The translations under genes and the position numbers were made by a program. Below the pieces are notes generated by a model, which was not told where the DNA came from, did not search any database, and saw only the letters and a program-made list of their open reading frames with translations. Of a stretch of DNA of 64,000 bases, positions 17,350 through 25,621 are shown in pieces. This DNA is from Acidobacteriota bacterium (GTDB taxonomy: Bacteria; Acidobacteriota; Aminicenantia; Aminicenantales; Saccharicenantaceae). The stretch is from the NCBI GenBank assembly GCA_033549365.1, contig JAWSUF010000001.1:310001-374000 (forward strand), given 5' to 3'. Position 1 is the first letter of the stretch. Each line of letters begins with the position of its first letter.

Positions 17350-17700
17350 ATGAATGCGAACGATCTCTCCGTCCAGGACAAACTGGCCGAAATCCTCCAG
17401 CCGAGCACCCGGGCCAAAGCCTTCAAGATCACGGTCGTTTTCATGCCGAAAAGCCATCCGAATTACGAAAAAGCCGTGGAACTCGCCCGCCGGAATCCGA
17501 CTTATACGGAGGAAGGAAGCGGGGATTTCATTCGCCATGCGGCGACATACACCCCGGACGAGGTCGACGAACTTTTCGAGCTTTTCAACCTGGTCCACGA
17601 CTGGGACACGACGGAAATCCTGGTCAACCATAAGAACCTGCCCTACGGCCACCAGCTCTGGCTGCCTTTGATGTGGTTTTACCGCATCAAACAGCTCTGA
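17350..17700 (+). CDS. hypothetical protein, 116 aa
   Basis: I do not recognise this protein. It is soluble, with no signal peptide or membrane helix: an N-terminal helix region (1-25), a strand ITVVFMP, a helix around YEKAVELARR, an acidic helix DEVDELFELFNLV and a C-terminus rich in Trp/His/Tyr (GHQLWLPLMWFY). Codon use is like its neighbours and it has its own promoter, so it is probably real. It stands between trpB and tnaA, convergent with tnaA (1 bp between stops). No function can be proposed beyond that context. Confidence 0.65.
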   Translation: MNANDLSVQDKLAEILQPSTRAKAFKITVVFMPKSHPNYEKAVELARRNPTYTEEGSGDFIRHAATYTPDEVDELFELFNLVHDWDTTEILVNHKNLPYGHQLWLPLMWFYRIKQL

Positions 17701-17701
17701 A

Positions 17702-19084
17702 TCAAATTTCTTCGAGCCGGGCGGTGAAGTGCCGCAGAAACCGCGGCTCGCGGACGATTCTCAACCCTTTGACTTTCTCACGGTTTTTATAAATATCGAT
17801 CATGGATTCGGCGACATACCGGAGGTGGGAGGCCGTGTAGACGCGGCGCGGCAGGGCCAGCCGCACAAGCTCAAGCTCGGGATAGGATTCCCCGCCCGCT
17901 TTTCCCTTTTTCGTTCCGAACATGACCCCGCCGATCTCAACCGCCCGAATTCCGGCTTCCCGGTATAACGCGACCGTCAGAGCCCATCCCGGATATTGAT
18001 GACGCGGGATATGCGGGAGAAAGCGGTCGGCCAGAATATACACCGCGTGGCCGCCCGTCGGTTTGAAGACGGGCACGCCGCCCGCATCGAGAAGATCGGC
18101 CAGAAAGGCCGTCTGGCGAGTCCGGTACTCCAGGTAAGACTCGTCCAGAACTTCCCGGAGACCCCGGGCGATAGCCTCGAGATCACGGCCGGCCAGTCCG
18201 CCGTAGGTCGGAAAACCTTCGCCGATAATCAGTCGATTTTTCAATTCTTCCGCCAGGGCGCCGTCGTCAAGGGTCAGAAAACCGCCGATATTGACCAGGG
18301 CGTCCTTTTTCGCGCTCATCGTCGCTCCCTGGGCGTAGGAGAACATCTCCTGGGCGATTTCCAGGACGGATTTCCCGGCATATCCGCTTTCCCGGGATTT
18401 GATGAACCAGGCGTTTTCGGCAAACCGGCAGGCGTCGAAAAAGAGCGGGATGCTGTGGCTCCGGCAAATGCCGGCCACCTCCTTGATATTTTTGAGGGAC
18501 ACGGGCTGACCGCCGCCGCTGTTGTTGGTGACGGTCAACATGACCAGGGGAATCCGGCCGACGCCCGTTTTCTTGATGAACGCCTTCAGTGCCGCGACAT
18601 CCATATCTCCCTTGAAGGGATGGGAGGAGTCCGGATTATAGGCTTCGGAAATGACCAGGTTGACGGCCTTCGCTCCCCGGATTTCGATATTCGCCTGAGT
18701 CGTGTCGAAGTGAATGTTGCTCGGAACGCTGTCCCCTTTCTTGAGAAGCGTTTCGAAAAGGATGCGCTCGGCCGCCCGGCCCTGATGGGTGGGGATGACG
18801 TGAGAGAATCCGAAGATGTCGCGCACGGCCTCTTCAAAACGAAAGAAGCTTCGCGCCCCGGCATAGGACTCGTCTCCGATCATGAGGGCCGCCCATTGGC
18901 TGTCGCTCATGGCCGACGTTCCCGAATCGGTCAGAAGATCGATGAAGACATTTTCGGCGGGAATGCCGAAAATATTAAAACCGGCCTTGCGGAGCGCCGC
19001 TTCGCGCTCTTTGCGGGAAATGAGACGGATGGGTTCGACGACCTTGATGCGGAACGGCTCCGCGGGCATCCGGATGTCCGGCAT
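17702..19084 (-). CDS. tnaA: tryptophanase (beta-eliminating lyase)
   Basis: 460 residues, family length. PLP Lys260 is in MSAKKDA. Tryptophanase and tyrosine phenol-lyase are close relatives; the deciding positions here are tryptophanase-like: Asp127 in HFDTTQ (Asp137 in E. coli; Thr in TPL), RAVEIGG where TPL has the Arg that binds the phenol side, and His452 in LRHFTA (E. coli His463; Phe in TPL). Expected reaction: L-tryptophan to indole, pyruvate and ammonia. Some stretches, such as SAMSDSQWAALMIGD, are TPL-like, so a mixed specificity is possible. GGAGGAACACC precedes the ATG. Third gene of an operon with mtnP and a PfkB kinase. Confidence 0.9.
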   Translation of the reverse strand: MPDIRMPAEPFRIKVVEPIRLISRKEREAALRKAGFNIFGIPAENVFIDLLTDSGTSAMSDSQWAALMIGDESYAGARSFFRFEEAVRDIFGFSHVIPTHQGRAAERILFETLLKKGDSVPSNIHFDTTQANIEIRGAKAVNLVISEAYNPDSSHPFKGDMDVAALKAFIKKTGVGRIPLVMLTVTNNSGGGQPVSLKNIKEVAGICRSHSIPLFFDACRFAENAWFIKSRESGYAGKSVLEIAQEMFSYAQGATMSAKKDALVNIGGFLTLDDGALAEELKNRLIIGEGFPTYGGLAGRDLEAIARGLREVLDESYLEYRTRQTAFLADLLDAGGVPVFKPTGGHAVYILADRFLPHIPRHQYPGWALTVALYREAGIRAVEIGGVMFGTKKGKAGGESYPELELVRLALPRRVYTASHLRYVAESMIDIYKNREKVKGLRIVREPRFLRHFTARLEEI

Positions 19085-19117
19085 GGTGTTCCTCCTTCCC
19101 TTCAGTCGGGCGGATTG

Positions 19118-20017
19118 TCAAAACGACGTAAGTCGGCGAAAACAGCGGTATCGGGATTCAATCTCCTCCCGCGACAGCGTGGAGAACCGCTCGGCGCCGA
19201 AATCCTCGATGGCGAAAGACGCCAGGGCGCTTCCGTAGACGGCGGCCCGGCGCAATGTGCCGCGGTTGATCCGGCCCGCAGCTTCCAGATAGCCGAGAAA
19301 TCCGCCGGCGAAACTGTCCCCGGCTCCGGTCGGGTCGACGACATTCTCGCAGGGGTGAGCCGGAACGCCGAAGAGGAAATCCCGCTCAAAAACGAGGACG
19401 CCGTGTTCTCCCTTCTTCGCGACGATGATCGAGGGACCCCGATCGAGAAGTTTCTTTGCGGCCCGGATGAGGTTGATCTCGTCCGCGATCATCCGGACTT
19501 CTTCGTCGTTGGCGAACAGGATATCGACCCGGCCGATTTCGCGGAGCAAAGCCTCGGGCTTTGTCTCGATCCAGAAGCGGATGGTGTCCATGGCGGTGAG
19601 GCGTGGTTTTTTGATCTGAGAGAGAATCTCGGGATGGACGTCGGGATCGATGTTGGCCAGAAAGAGGATGTCCGGAGTCCGGAATTCAGGCGGCAGCACG
19701 GGTTGGAAATCCTGGAAGACATTGAGTTCGGTCCGGACGGTCGTCCTCTGGTTGGGATCCCGGCCGTAGCGTCCCTCCCAATGGAACGTCTTTCCGGACT
19801 TGACCGAGACCCCCCGGATGTCGACATTCCGGGATTCCAGAAACGTCAGTGTTTTTTTCGGGAAGTCGCGGCCGACGACGCCGACGATGCCGGGTCTCGT
19901 GAAATACCCGGCCGCCAGGGAACAGTAGGTGCCCGAACCGCCGATGATTTTTTCACGGCGCCCGAGGGGCGTCTCGATGGTGTCGAAGGCCAGGGAGCCG
20001 ACAATGATCAGGCTCAC
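19118..20017 (-). CDS. PfkB family carbohydrate/nucleoside kinase
   Basis: 299 residues. The C-terminal PfkB signature DPTGAGDSFAGGF holds the catalytic Asp and anion hole; the N-terminal signature region IIGGSGTYCSLAA is also present. The family phosphorylates sugars or nucleosides with ATP. The ATG overlaps the mtnP stop by 4 bp, so it is translated with MTA phosphorylase; a substrate from nucleoside salvage (ribosyl or adenosine type) is a reasonable guess but cannot be read from the sequence. tnaA follows 33 bp downstream. Confidence 0.85.
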   Translation of the reverse strand: MSLIIVGSLAFDTIETPLGRREKIIGGSGTYCSLAAGYFTRPGIVGVVGRDFPKKTLTFLESRNVDIRGVSVKSGKTFHWEGRYGRDPNQRTTVRTELNVFQDFQPVLPPEFRTPDILFLANIDPDVHPEILSQIKKPRLTAMDTIRFWIETKPEALLREIGRVDILFANDEEVRMIADEINLIRAAKKLLDRGPSIIVAKKGEHGVLVFERDFLFGVPAHPCENVVDPTGAGDSFAGGFLGYLEAAGRINRGTLRRAAVYGSALASFAIEDFGAERFSTLSREEIESRYRCFRRLTSF

Positions 20018-20925
20018 GTTCCGCCTCCCGTGTCCTCCCCGATGTATTTCCCGATGAGAAGGTTCAGGGCCGCCCGGCGTTCCGGAGGGATAAGGTCGGG
20101 CCGGGTGACGACGGCGCTTTTCAACGCGGCGCTGCAGCCGCAGGATTCCGGCTGCTTCTCGGGAAGAGCCGGGATCACGCTCCGCAGGACGGAGCGGGCG
20201 GCCTCGACATTGCTCCGGAGATTGGCGAAGATGACCTCGACGCTCACGGGCTCTTCCTCCTCATGCCAGACGTCGTAGTCCGTCACCATGTTCATGGCCG
20301 CATAGCAGATTTCGGCCTCGCGGCAGAGCCTGGCTTCCGTGGCCCCCGTCATGCCGATGACATCGCATCCCCAGGACCGGTAAATCCGCGACTCGGCCCG
20401 GCTGGAAAACGAGGGGCCCTCGATGCAGATGTAGGTGCCCTGCGGATGAACCCTCAACCCCAGCGTCCGGGCGGCCTCGCCCAGCGCGCCCGACAAATTC
20501 GCACAGACGGGCTCCGCGAAACCGATATGACCGACGATACCGCCGCCGAAAAACGTGTTGTGTCTTCGGGTTCTGTCATAGAACTGGTCGGCCAGCACAA
20601 TGTCCCGGGGGCGAAGGTCTTCCTTGAGAGATCCGACGGAGTTGACGGAGACGATCCGGCCGACGCCGAGCATCTTGAAACCGAAGATATTGGCCCGGTA
20701 ATTGATTTCGGAGGGAAGGATCGTATGTCCCCGCCCGTGCCGGCTCAAAAAAGCGACTTTCCGCCCGCTGAAAAGGCCGATGACGTAGGAATCCGAGGGC
20801 GCGCCGAAGGGCGTTTCCAGCGCCGTCTCGCGAATATCCTCTACCCCGTCCATTTCATAAAGACCCGTTCCGCCGAGAATGCCGATTTCGGCGTGATGGG
20901 TATCGTCAAAGCGACTGGTGACCAT
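20014..20925 (-). CDS. mtnP: S-methyl-5'-thioadenosine phosphorylase
   Basis: 303 residues of the PNP/MTAP family. Phosphate-binding and substrate motifs are visible: GILGGTGLY near 15-23, SRHGRGHTILPSEINYRAN near 61-79, and GMTGATEARLCREAEICYA with the base-binding region. It cleaves methylthioadenosine with phosphate to adenine and 5-methylthioribose-1-phosphate, recycling the by-product of polyamine or SAM-using reactions. The C-terminus is longer than in MTAP and ends in a Gly-rich tail. AAGGAGG precedes the ATG and a good promoter lies upstream. First gene of the mtnP-pfkB-tnaA operon. Confidence 0.92.
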   Translation of the reverse strand: MVTSRFDDTHHAEIGILGGTGLYEMDGVEDIRETALETPFGAPSDSYVIGLFSGRKVAFLSRHGRGHTILPSEINYRANIFGFKMLGVGRIVSVNSVGSLKEDLRPRDIVLADQFYDRTRRHNTFFGGGIVGHIGFAEPVCANLSGALGEAARTLGLRVHPQGTYICIEGPSFSSRAESRIYRSWGCDVIGMTGATEARLCREAEICYAAMNMVTDYDVWHEEEEPVSVEVIFANLRSNVEAARSVLRSVIPALPEKQPESCGCSAALKSAVVTRPDLIPPERRAALNLLIGKYIGEDTGGGT

Positions 20926-20948
20926 ATGTCCTCCTTAAGAAGCTTTAT

Positions 20949-20977
20949 CATATATCTTTTCGCGCAAGCCAAGTCAA
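20949..20977 (-). promoter_or_regulatory. promoter TTGACT-17-TATATG for mtnP operon
   Basis: Read on the minus strand; near-consensus hexamers with a 17-bp spacer, followed by AAGGAGG before the ATG at 20925. A TATGAT two bases further on could also serve as the -10. Confidence 0.6.
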
Positions 20978-20990
20978 GCCGACGCAGCCT

Positions 20991-21019
20991 TTGCATTTTC
21001 GCCGGGAACGCGCTATCCT
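20991..21019 (+). promoter_or_regulatory. candidate promoter TTGCAT-17-TATCCT for sir2 operon
   Basis: Two mismatches in each hexamer, spacer 17 bp. The -10 ends 7 bp before the ATG at 21027 and no ribosome site is present, which fits a leaderless transcript. Confidence 0.45.
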
Positions 21020-21026
21020 TTCCCGG

Positions 21027-21812
21027 ATGACAGAAAACGCACCTGAAATCCGGGCCGCGGAGGAGCTGGTCGAGGCCCTGTCCGGCGCCGGCCGTATCGT
21101 CGTCCTGACGGGCGCAGGCATGTCCGCCGAATCCGGCGTCCCGACATTCCGCGGCGCCGACGGCCTCTGGGAAAAGTACCGGGCCGAGGATCTGGCAACA
21201 CCCGAAGCGTTCCGGGCCGACCCGACACTTGTCTGGAGATGGTACGACTGGCGGCGAACCCTGATCGCGAAACTCCGGCCCAATCCGGGGCATGAGGCCC
21301 TGGCCCGATGGGAAACCCTCTTCCCCGACTTCACGATCGTCACCCAGAACGTGGATGGCCTCCACTCCGGAGCCGGATCGAAGAACGTCCTTGAACTTCA
21401 CGGCAATATCTGGAAAGTCCGCTGCACACGCGAGCGGACCATCCACGAAAACCGGGAAGCTCCCCTGGCAACCCTTCCCCCGAAATGCCCGGATTGCGGA
21501 GAGCTTCTCCGGCCCCACATCGTCTGGTTCGGAGAAAGCCTGGATCCGGATGTCATCGGCCGGGCTTTCCGCCTGAGTGAAACCTGCGATCTCATGCTGG
21601 TTGTCGGGACGTCGGCCATCGTCTATCCGGCCGCTTCCCTCCCCTCGGTCGCAGCCGCGGCCGGCGCCAAGGTCATTGAGGTCAATCCCGACGCAACGCC
21701 CCTTACGGCCCAGTCTCATCTTTCGCTTCGGGGAACGGCGGCGAAAATTCTCGGCGCCGCGGACCTCATTCTCAGGAACAGGAAAACGCCCCGATCCGGG
21801 GATGATCGATGA
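21027..21812 (+). CDS. cobB: NAD-dependent protein deacylase, Sir2 family
   Basis: 261 residues. NAD-binding GAGMSAESGVPTFRG (about 29-43), TQNVDGLH (106-113), catalytic His125 in ELHGN, and VGTSAIVYPAA are all present. Tyr73 and Arg76 in RWYDWRR form the YxxR pocket typical of SIRT5/CobB-type enzymes that also remove succinyl and malonyl groups. The zinc module keeps Cys133, Cys154 and Cys157, with the second Cys of the first pair missing. I start at the ATG at 21027; no ribosome site precedes it, and the promoter suggests a leaderless message. First gene of a four-gene operon. Confidence 0.92.
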   Translation: MTENAPEIRAAEELVEALSGAGRIVVLTGAGMSAESGVPTFRGADGLWEKYRAEDLATPEAFRADPTLVWRWYDWRRTLIAKLRPNPGHEALARWETLFPDFTIVTQNVDGLHSGAGSKNVLELHGNIWKVRCTRERTIHENREAPLATLPPKCPDCGELLRPHIVWFGESLDPDVIGRAFRLSETCDLMLVVGTSAIVYPAASLPSVAAAAGAKVIEVNPDATPLTAQSHLSLRGTAAKILGAADLILRNRKTPRSGDDR

Positions 21813-21819
21813 GCGGACC

Positions 21820-23016
21820 ATGAATTCCCTTTACGTCGACGCCTCATCCGGTCTCAGCGGAGACATGATGCTCGGCGCCCTCCTGGATCTCGGCGCCGAC
21901 CCCGAACGCTTCCGCGAACAGATGTCAGGGCTCGGCCTTCCCGTGGAGATTTCCATCAAGGAGGTCCGCCGGGGGGGATTCCGGGCTCTGAAGGTCGATG
22001 TCGACATTCAAGGCTCACCTTCCGCGGAAAGACGATGGGCGGATGTCGAGTCGGTCATCCGGACAGCCCGCTTTTCCGACGCCGTCAAAACTCGGGCCCT
22101 TTCGGTTTTCAGGAAGCTTTTCGAAGCCGAGGCCAGAGTTCACGGTTGCGCCTTCGCCGAAGTCCATCTCCACGAAGCCGGCGCCGACGACGCTCTGGTC
22201 GACATCGTCGGAAGCTGTCTTCTGCTCGAGACTCTCGATATCGACGACATTCTCTGTTCCCGGTTGAACGTGGGCGGCGGATACGTCAAAACCGCCCACG
22301 GCCTTCTTCCCGTTCCTCCTCCGGCGGTCGTTGAGATTTTGACGCATGTTCCCGTCCACCAGGCCGGCGCCGAAACCGAGCTGGTGACACCGACCGGAGC
22401 GGCTTTGATTGCCGTCCTGGCCCGAGACTTTGTCTCTTTCCCCGAATTCAGTTATGTCAAAGTCGGCTGCGGCGCCGGAACAAAAGAACTTCCCCATCTG
22501 CCCAATATCCTTCGGGCTTTTCTCGTCCGCAGGCCCTCGCTCAAAGACAACGCCCTGAAGGTCATCCAGACCGTCATCGATGACGCCAACCCCCAGCTTC
22601 TGGCCCGTTTTATTGATATCGCGCTCGACGCAGGCGCCCTGGATGCCTACCTGACCCCCGTGGTCATGAAAAAGAACCGGCTGGCCACCCAGTTGACCGT
22701 TCTGTCTCCGCCCGAAAACACGGACCGGCTCATTGAAAAGGTTTTTCGGGAAACGCCGTCTCTGGGCGTCAGGATTCATTCGGCCTCCCGGCGCGTTCTG
22801 GACAGGAAAATCCAAACCGTCCGGGTCTTCGGGCAGGAGATCGGCATGAAAACCGCATTTCTGGCCGGCGAAGAGGTCAATGCCCAGCCGGAATACGAGG
22901 ACTGTCTGAAAGCCGCGGCCGCAACCGGACGTCCCCTGAAAGACATCCAACGCCGGGCCGCGGCGGAATATGCGGCGCCGGCCTCAAAGCCCGGCGAGGA
23001 CGGAGATAAAACATGA
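21820..23016 (+). CDS. larC: nickel-insertion protein LarC (DUF111)
   Basis: 398 residues from the ATG at 21820; an in-frame ATG at 21802 overlaps the sir2 stop, but family members start close to the [20 protein letters not shown] motif. The conserved [19 protein letters not shown] segment and the [19 protein letters not shown] segment are present. LarC makes the nickel-pincer cofactor (NPN) by putting nickel, in a CTP-dependent reaction, into the bis-thiocarboxylated nicotinate nucleotide made by LarB and LarE. Neither larB, larE nor larA is in the window. Seven bases separate it from sir2; folE overlaps its end by 4 bp. Confidence 0.9.
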   Translation: MNSLYVDASSGLSGDMMLGALLDLGADPERFREQMSGLGLPVEISIKEVRRGGFRALKVDVDIQGSPSAERRWADVESVIRTARFSDAVKTRALSVFRKLFEAEARVHGCAFAEVHLHEAGADDALVDIVGSCLLLETLDIDDILCSRLNVGGGYVKTAHGLLPVPPPAVVEILTHVPVHQAGAETELVTPTGAALIAVLARDFVSFPEFSYVKVGCGAGTKELPHLPNILRAFLVRRPSLKDNALKVIQTVIDDANPQLLARFIDIALDAGALDAYLTPVVMKKNRLATQLTVLSPPENTDRLIEKVFRETPSLGVRIHSASRRVLDRKIQTVRVFGQEIGMKTAFLAGEEVNAQPEYEDCLKAAAATGRPLKDIQRRAAAEYAAPASKPGEDGDKT

Positions 23017-23597
23017 TGGATCTCAAAAAAATCGAACAGGGCGTCCGTCTCATCCTCGAAGGAACGGGTGAGGATCCCGATCGGCCGGGCATCCGGAACA
23101 CGCCGGAACGCGTGGCCCGGATGTTCGCGGAAATCCTCTCGGGGATCGAGGAAGACCCGGCCGCCGAGCTTCTGGTCGTCATGGACGACCGCCACGACGA
23201 AATGGTGATCATCCGGAATATTCCCCTTTATTCCATGTGCGAGCATCATCTCCTGCCGTTCGCCGGCGTCGCCCATGTGGCCTACATTCCAAAAGAAGGC
23301 CGGATCGTCGGACTCAGCAAGATCGCCCGCGTCGTCGAATCCTTCGCCCGGAGGCTTCAGGTCCAGGAACGCCTGACAAAACAGATCGCCGATCTACTGG
23401 CCGAACACCTGAAACCGCTCGGCGTCATGGTCGTCATCGAAGCCGAGCACATGTGCCTGTCCATGAGGGGGGCCAAGAAACCGAAATCCATCACCGTCAC
23501 ATCGGCCGTCCGGGGGTCCTTCCGAACAAACGCCGCGACCCGGGCCGAAGCCATGATGCTCATCCGCGGCGGAACCCAAAGCGGCAGGGAGGCCTGA
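23013..23597 (+). CDS. folE: GTP cyclohydrolase I
   Basis: 194 residues. Zinc ligands Cys76 and His79 in [10 protein letters not shown] and Cys148 in EHMCLSMRG are present, as are the GTP-binding [14 protein letters not shown] and the closing [13 protein letters not shown] segment. It converts GTP to dihydroneopterin triphosphate, the first step of folate (and of queuosine precursor) synthesis; queA is also in this window. ATGA overlap with larC implies coupled translation. Confidence 0.95.
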   Translation: MMDLKKIEQGVRLILEGTGEDPDRPGIRNTPERVARMFAEILSGIEEDPAAELLVVMDDRHDEMVIIRNIPLYSMCEHHLLPFAGVAHVAYIPKEGRIVGLSKIARVVESFARRLQVQERLTKQIADLLAEHLKPLGVMVVIEAEHMCLSMRGAKKPKSITVTSAVRGSFRTNAATRAEAMMLIRGGTQSGREA

Positions 23598-23600
23598 AAT

Positions 23601-23933
23601 ATGAGCGCAACGATCGTCACTTTCGAAGATTTCAAGAAAATGGACCTCAGGGTCGGAGAAATCCGGTCCGCCGAACGGGTCCCGGGAACCAGCAAGCTGA
23701 TCAAGATTTCGCTGGACATCGGGACCGAGATCCGGACCATGGTTTCGGGGATTGCCGAGACTTACGCGCCTGAGGACCTGGTCGGCCGCAAAATGATCGT
23801 CATTGTCAATTTGAAACCGGCCGTCATTCGTGGCATCGAGTCCCAGGCCATGCTTCTGGCGGCCGTCGTGGACGGGAAAGCCCATATCCCCTTCTTCGCT
23901 CCCGAGGTCCCCACCGGATCCCCTGTTCAGTAG
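23601..23933 (+). CDS. tRNA-binding (EMAPII/CsaA-like) OB-fold protein
   Basis: 110 residues forming one tRNA-binding domain: FEDFKKMDLRVGEIRSAERVPGTSKLIKISLDIG, then GIAETYAPEDLVGRKMIVIVNLKPAVIRGIESQAMLLAA. This is the domain found at the C-terminus of methionyl-tRNA synthetase and alone in CsaA/Trbp111, where it binds tRNA as a dimer. No synthetase is adjacent. It starts 3 bp after the folE stop and ends the sir2-larC-folE operon; the gap to the convergent Sua5 gene is 30 bp. Confidence 0.85.
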   Translation: MSATIVTFEDFKKMDLRVGEIRSAERVPGTSKLIKISLDIGTEIRTMVSGIAETYAPEDLVGRKMIVIVNLKPAVIRGIESQAMLLAAVVDGKAHIPFFAPEVPTGSPVQ

Positions 23934-23963
23934 ATTCCCGCAGCCGAAGTCGAAAAGGGGCCT

Positions 23964-24596
23964 CTAAAGAAACGGGGCGAGATTCTTCCGGGAAACGGCG
24001 CCCTCACGAAGAATGACGGGATTTTTTCCCGTCAAATCCAGGATGGTCGAAGGCAGCCGCCCTCGCGTCTCCCCTCCGTCGATGATGAGGTCGATCCGGC
24101 CGCCGAAATGAGCACGAACCGAATCCGGACCCGAGAAACCGGCGTGCCCGGACGGATTGGCGCTTGTCGCGATCAAAGGAACACCAAGCCGGCGGACAAG
24201 TCTCCGGAGCCACACAAGGGGAGGAACACGCAGGGCTACCGAACCGCCCGGTCCGCGGATATGGTCCGGGACGGCCTTCGAGGCTTTCAAGACCAGAGTC
24301 AGGGATCCCGGCCAGAACTTTCGAACCATGGCTTCAAATACCGGACCGGGACGGCTCACCCAGGCCCTGACCATTTCGACGTCCGAGGCGATCAGGGGCA
24401 GAGCCTGGGACCGATCCCGTCCTTTCAGCCGGAAAATGTTTTCCACGGCGTTCGCCGACTCCGCCGATCCGCCCAACCCATAGAACGTTTCCGTCGGGTA
24501 GGCCGCAACGCCTCCGGCCGTGAGGATTTCGACGGCTTCGTCAAGATGAGCCCTCTCCAGCCCGCCCCGATGCAGTGTCATGATCCGCGTCTTCAT
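23964..24596 (-). CDS. tsaC: L-threonylcarbamoyladenylate synthase (Sua5/YrdC family)
   Basis: 210 residues, the short form without a Sua5 C-terminal domain. The YrdC core is clear: VAAYPTETFYGLGG near 31-44, KGRDRSQALPL near 58-68, KFWPGSLTLVL near 92-102 and IATSANPSGHAGFS near 142-155. It makes threonylcarbamoyl-AMP from Thr, bicarbonate and ATP for the t6A base of tRNA. ATG at 24596 has a GGGG just upstream; a second ATG at 24581 is possible. Promoter TTGACA-17-TACCAT lies upstream. Confidence 0.92.
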   Translation of the reverse strand: MKTRIMTLHRGGLERAHLDEAVEILTAGGVAAYPTETFYGLGGSAESANAVENIFRLKGRDRSQALPLIASDVEMVRAWVSRPGPVFEAMVRKFWPGSLTLVLKASKAVPDHIRGPGGSVALRVPPLVWLRRLVRRLGVPLIATSANPSGHAGFSGPDSVRAHFGGRIDLIIDGGETRGRLPSTILDLTGKNPVILREGAVSRKNLAPFL

Positions 24597-24644
24597 GTTG
24601 AACCCCGTTCAAGCTCCGGTGTCTCATCCGGCCCGGCCGAATTC

Positions 24645-24673
24645 ATGGTAGGGACACCGGCCGGATTTGTCAA
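24645..24673 (-). promoter_or_regulatory. promoter TTGACA-17-TACCAT for tsaC
   Basis: Minus-strand reading with a perfect -35, a -10 with two mismatches and a 17-bp spacer. It gives a leader of about 40 nt. Confidence 0.6.
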
Positions 24674-24754
24674 ATGATGACACCTGCCCTTTTTTGGATA
24701 CAGTCCGCCCGGCAATGAATCCGTTTTTATGCCTGATGAGTCTGGCATGTTTTT

Positions 24755-24763
24755 TGCTATAAT
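24755..24763 (+). promoter_or_regulatory. extended -10 promoter (TGCTATAAT)
   Basis: A perfect extended -10 36 bp before the ATG at 24800; no -35 is recognisable, as expected for extended -10 promoters. An AGGAGG ribosome site lies before the start. Confidence 0.6.
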
Positions 24764-24799
24764 GTATGGCATCATGAATAATCGCGACAGGAGGTCAAG

Positions 24800-25564
24800 A
24801 TGAAAAAAGCCGGGATCGCACTTGTGTTGTCGCTTTTGGTGCTTTGCGGAACGGCCGCCGCCAATACGCTGTCCTTAAAAATCGGATATTTTTTCCCCAA
24901 GGCCGAAGGCGGCCCCGACAGCCTCTGGACAATTGAATTCGACCAGATGAGCTTTCAAAAATCGGATTACGCCCAATCCACGCTGGGATTCGCCTACGAT
25001 TACTTTCTGACTCGGGAATTGAGTTTCGAAATCAGCCTGGACACTTATAACAAAAACAAGTCCGGATTCTACGTGGATTACGTGGGCTATGAATTCACTG
25101 AGGGAGATTTTGCCTTCCCGGCCGAGTTATACCAGGGCGCCTTCAGTGTCGCCCACACGCTCAATCTGTCCATCACGCCCGTGCAGTTCTCCATCAAGAT
25201 CGCCCCTTTGGGACGCCGGAATAAAATCGTGCCTTATCTCGGCGCCGGGGGCGGAATCTATTTTTGGACGGTCTACCTGCGCGGAGACATCGTCGATTTC
25301 TCGGATGAATACTTTTACGAGGACGAAGACCTGGGCGATGTTCCCGTCTATCCGATCTATCCGGCCCAGCTTCGCGAGGAGCGCACGGCCTTCGGTTACC
25401 ACGGATTCGCCGGATTCAAAGTTCCGGTCGCCCACAGGATCACCGTGGATGTCCAGTTCCGCTACAACTCCGTCAAGGGCAACTTCAAGGAAGCCTTCCT
25501 GGGATTCGAGAAATTCGACCTGGGGGGATACACGATTTCCGCGGGGATCAACTACTGGTTCTAA
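24800..25564 (+). CDS. predicted outer-membrane beta-barrel protein
   Basis: 254 residues. A signal peptide (MKKAGIALVLSLLVLCGTAAA) is followed by many alternating strands rich in Tyr/Phe and Gly, an ALGRRNKIVPYLGAGGG-like segment typical of small porins, and a final strand ending in NYWF. This pattern suits a 10-12-strand outer-membrane barrel of the OmpW/opacity type; no ligand can be named. An acidic loop (YEDEDLGD) lies near residue 177. Single gene with its own promoter, facing a convergent terminator. Confidence 0.65.
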   Translation: MKKAGIALVLSLLVLCGTAAANTLSLKIGYFFPKAEGGPDSLWTIEFDQMSFQKSDYAQSTLGFAYDYFLTRELSFEISLDTYNKNKSGFYVDYVGYEFTEGDFAFPAELYQGAFSVAHTLNLSITPVQFSIKIAPLGRRNKIVPYLGAGGGIYFWTVYLRGDIVDFSDEYFYEDEDLGDVPVYPIYPAQLREERTAFGYHGFAGFKVPVAHRITVDVQFRYNSVKGNFKEAFLGFEKFDLGGYTISAGINYWF

Positions 25565-25590
25565 GCAACCTGGCTCCCCGGTTTGTTCAT

Positions 25591-25621
25591 CAAAAGGCGG
25601 CCGGCAAGTTTCACCGGCCGC
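25591..25621 (-). terminator. intrinsic terminator of the WHy/LEA-like gene
   Basis: An 8-bp GC stem (25597-25604 with 25614-25621), 9-nt loop, followed on the minus strand by CTTTTG. It overlaps the stop codon of the minus-strand gene and lies between two convergent genes, so it may serve both. Confidence 0.55.

Noticed and set aside
17996-20278. 760-codon plus-strand frame antisense to tnaA, pfkB and mtnP
   Set aside because: Low-complexity Gly/Asp/Arg composition and no domain; the minus-strand genes are well-conserved enzymes.
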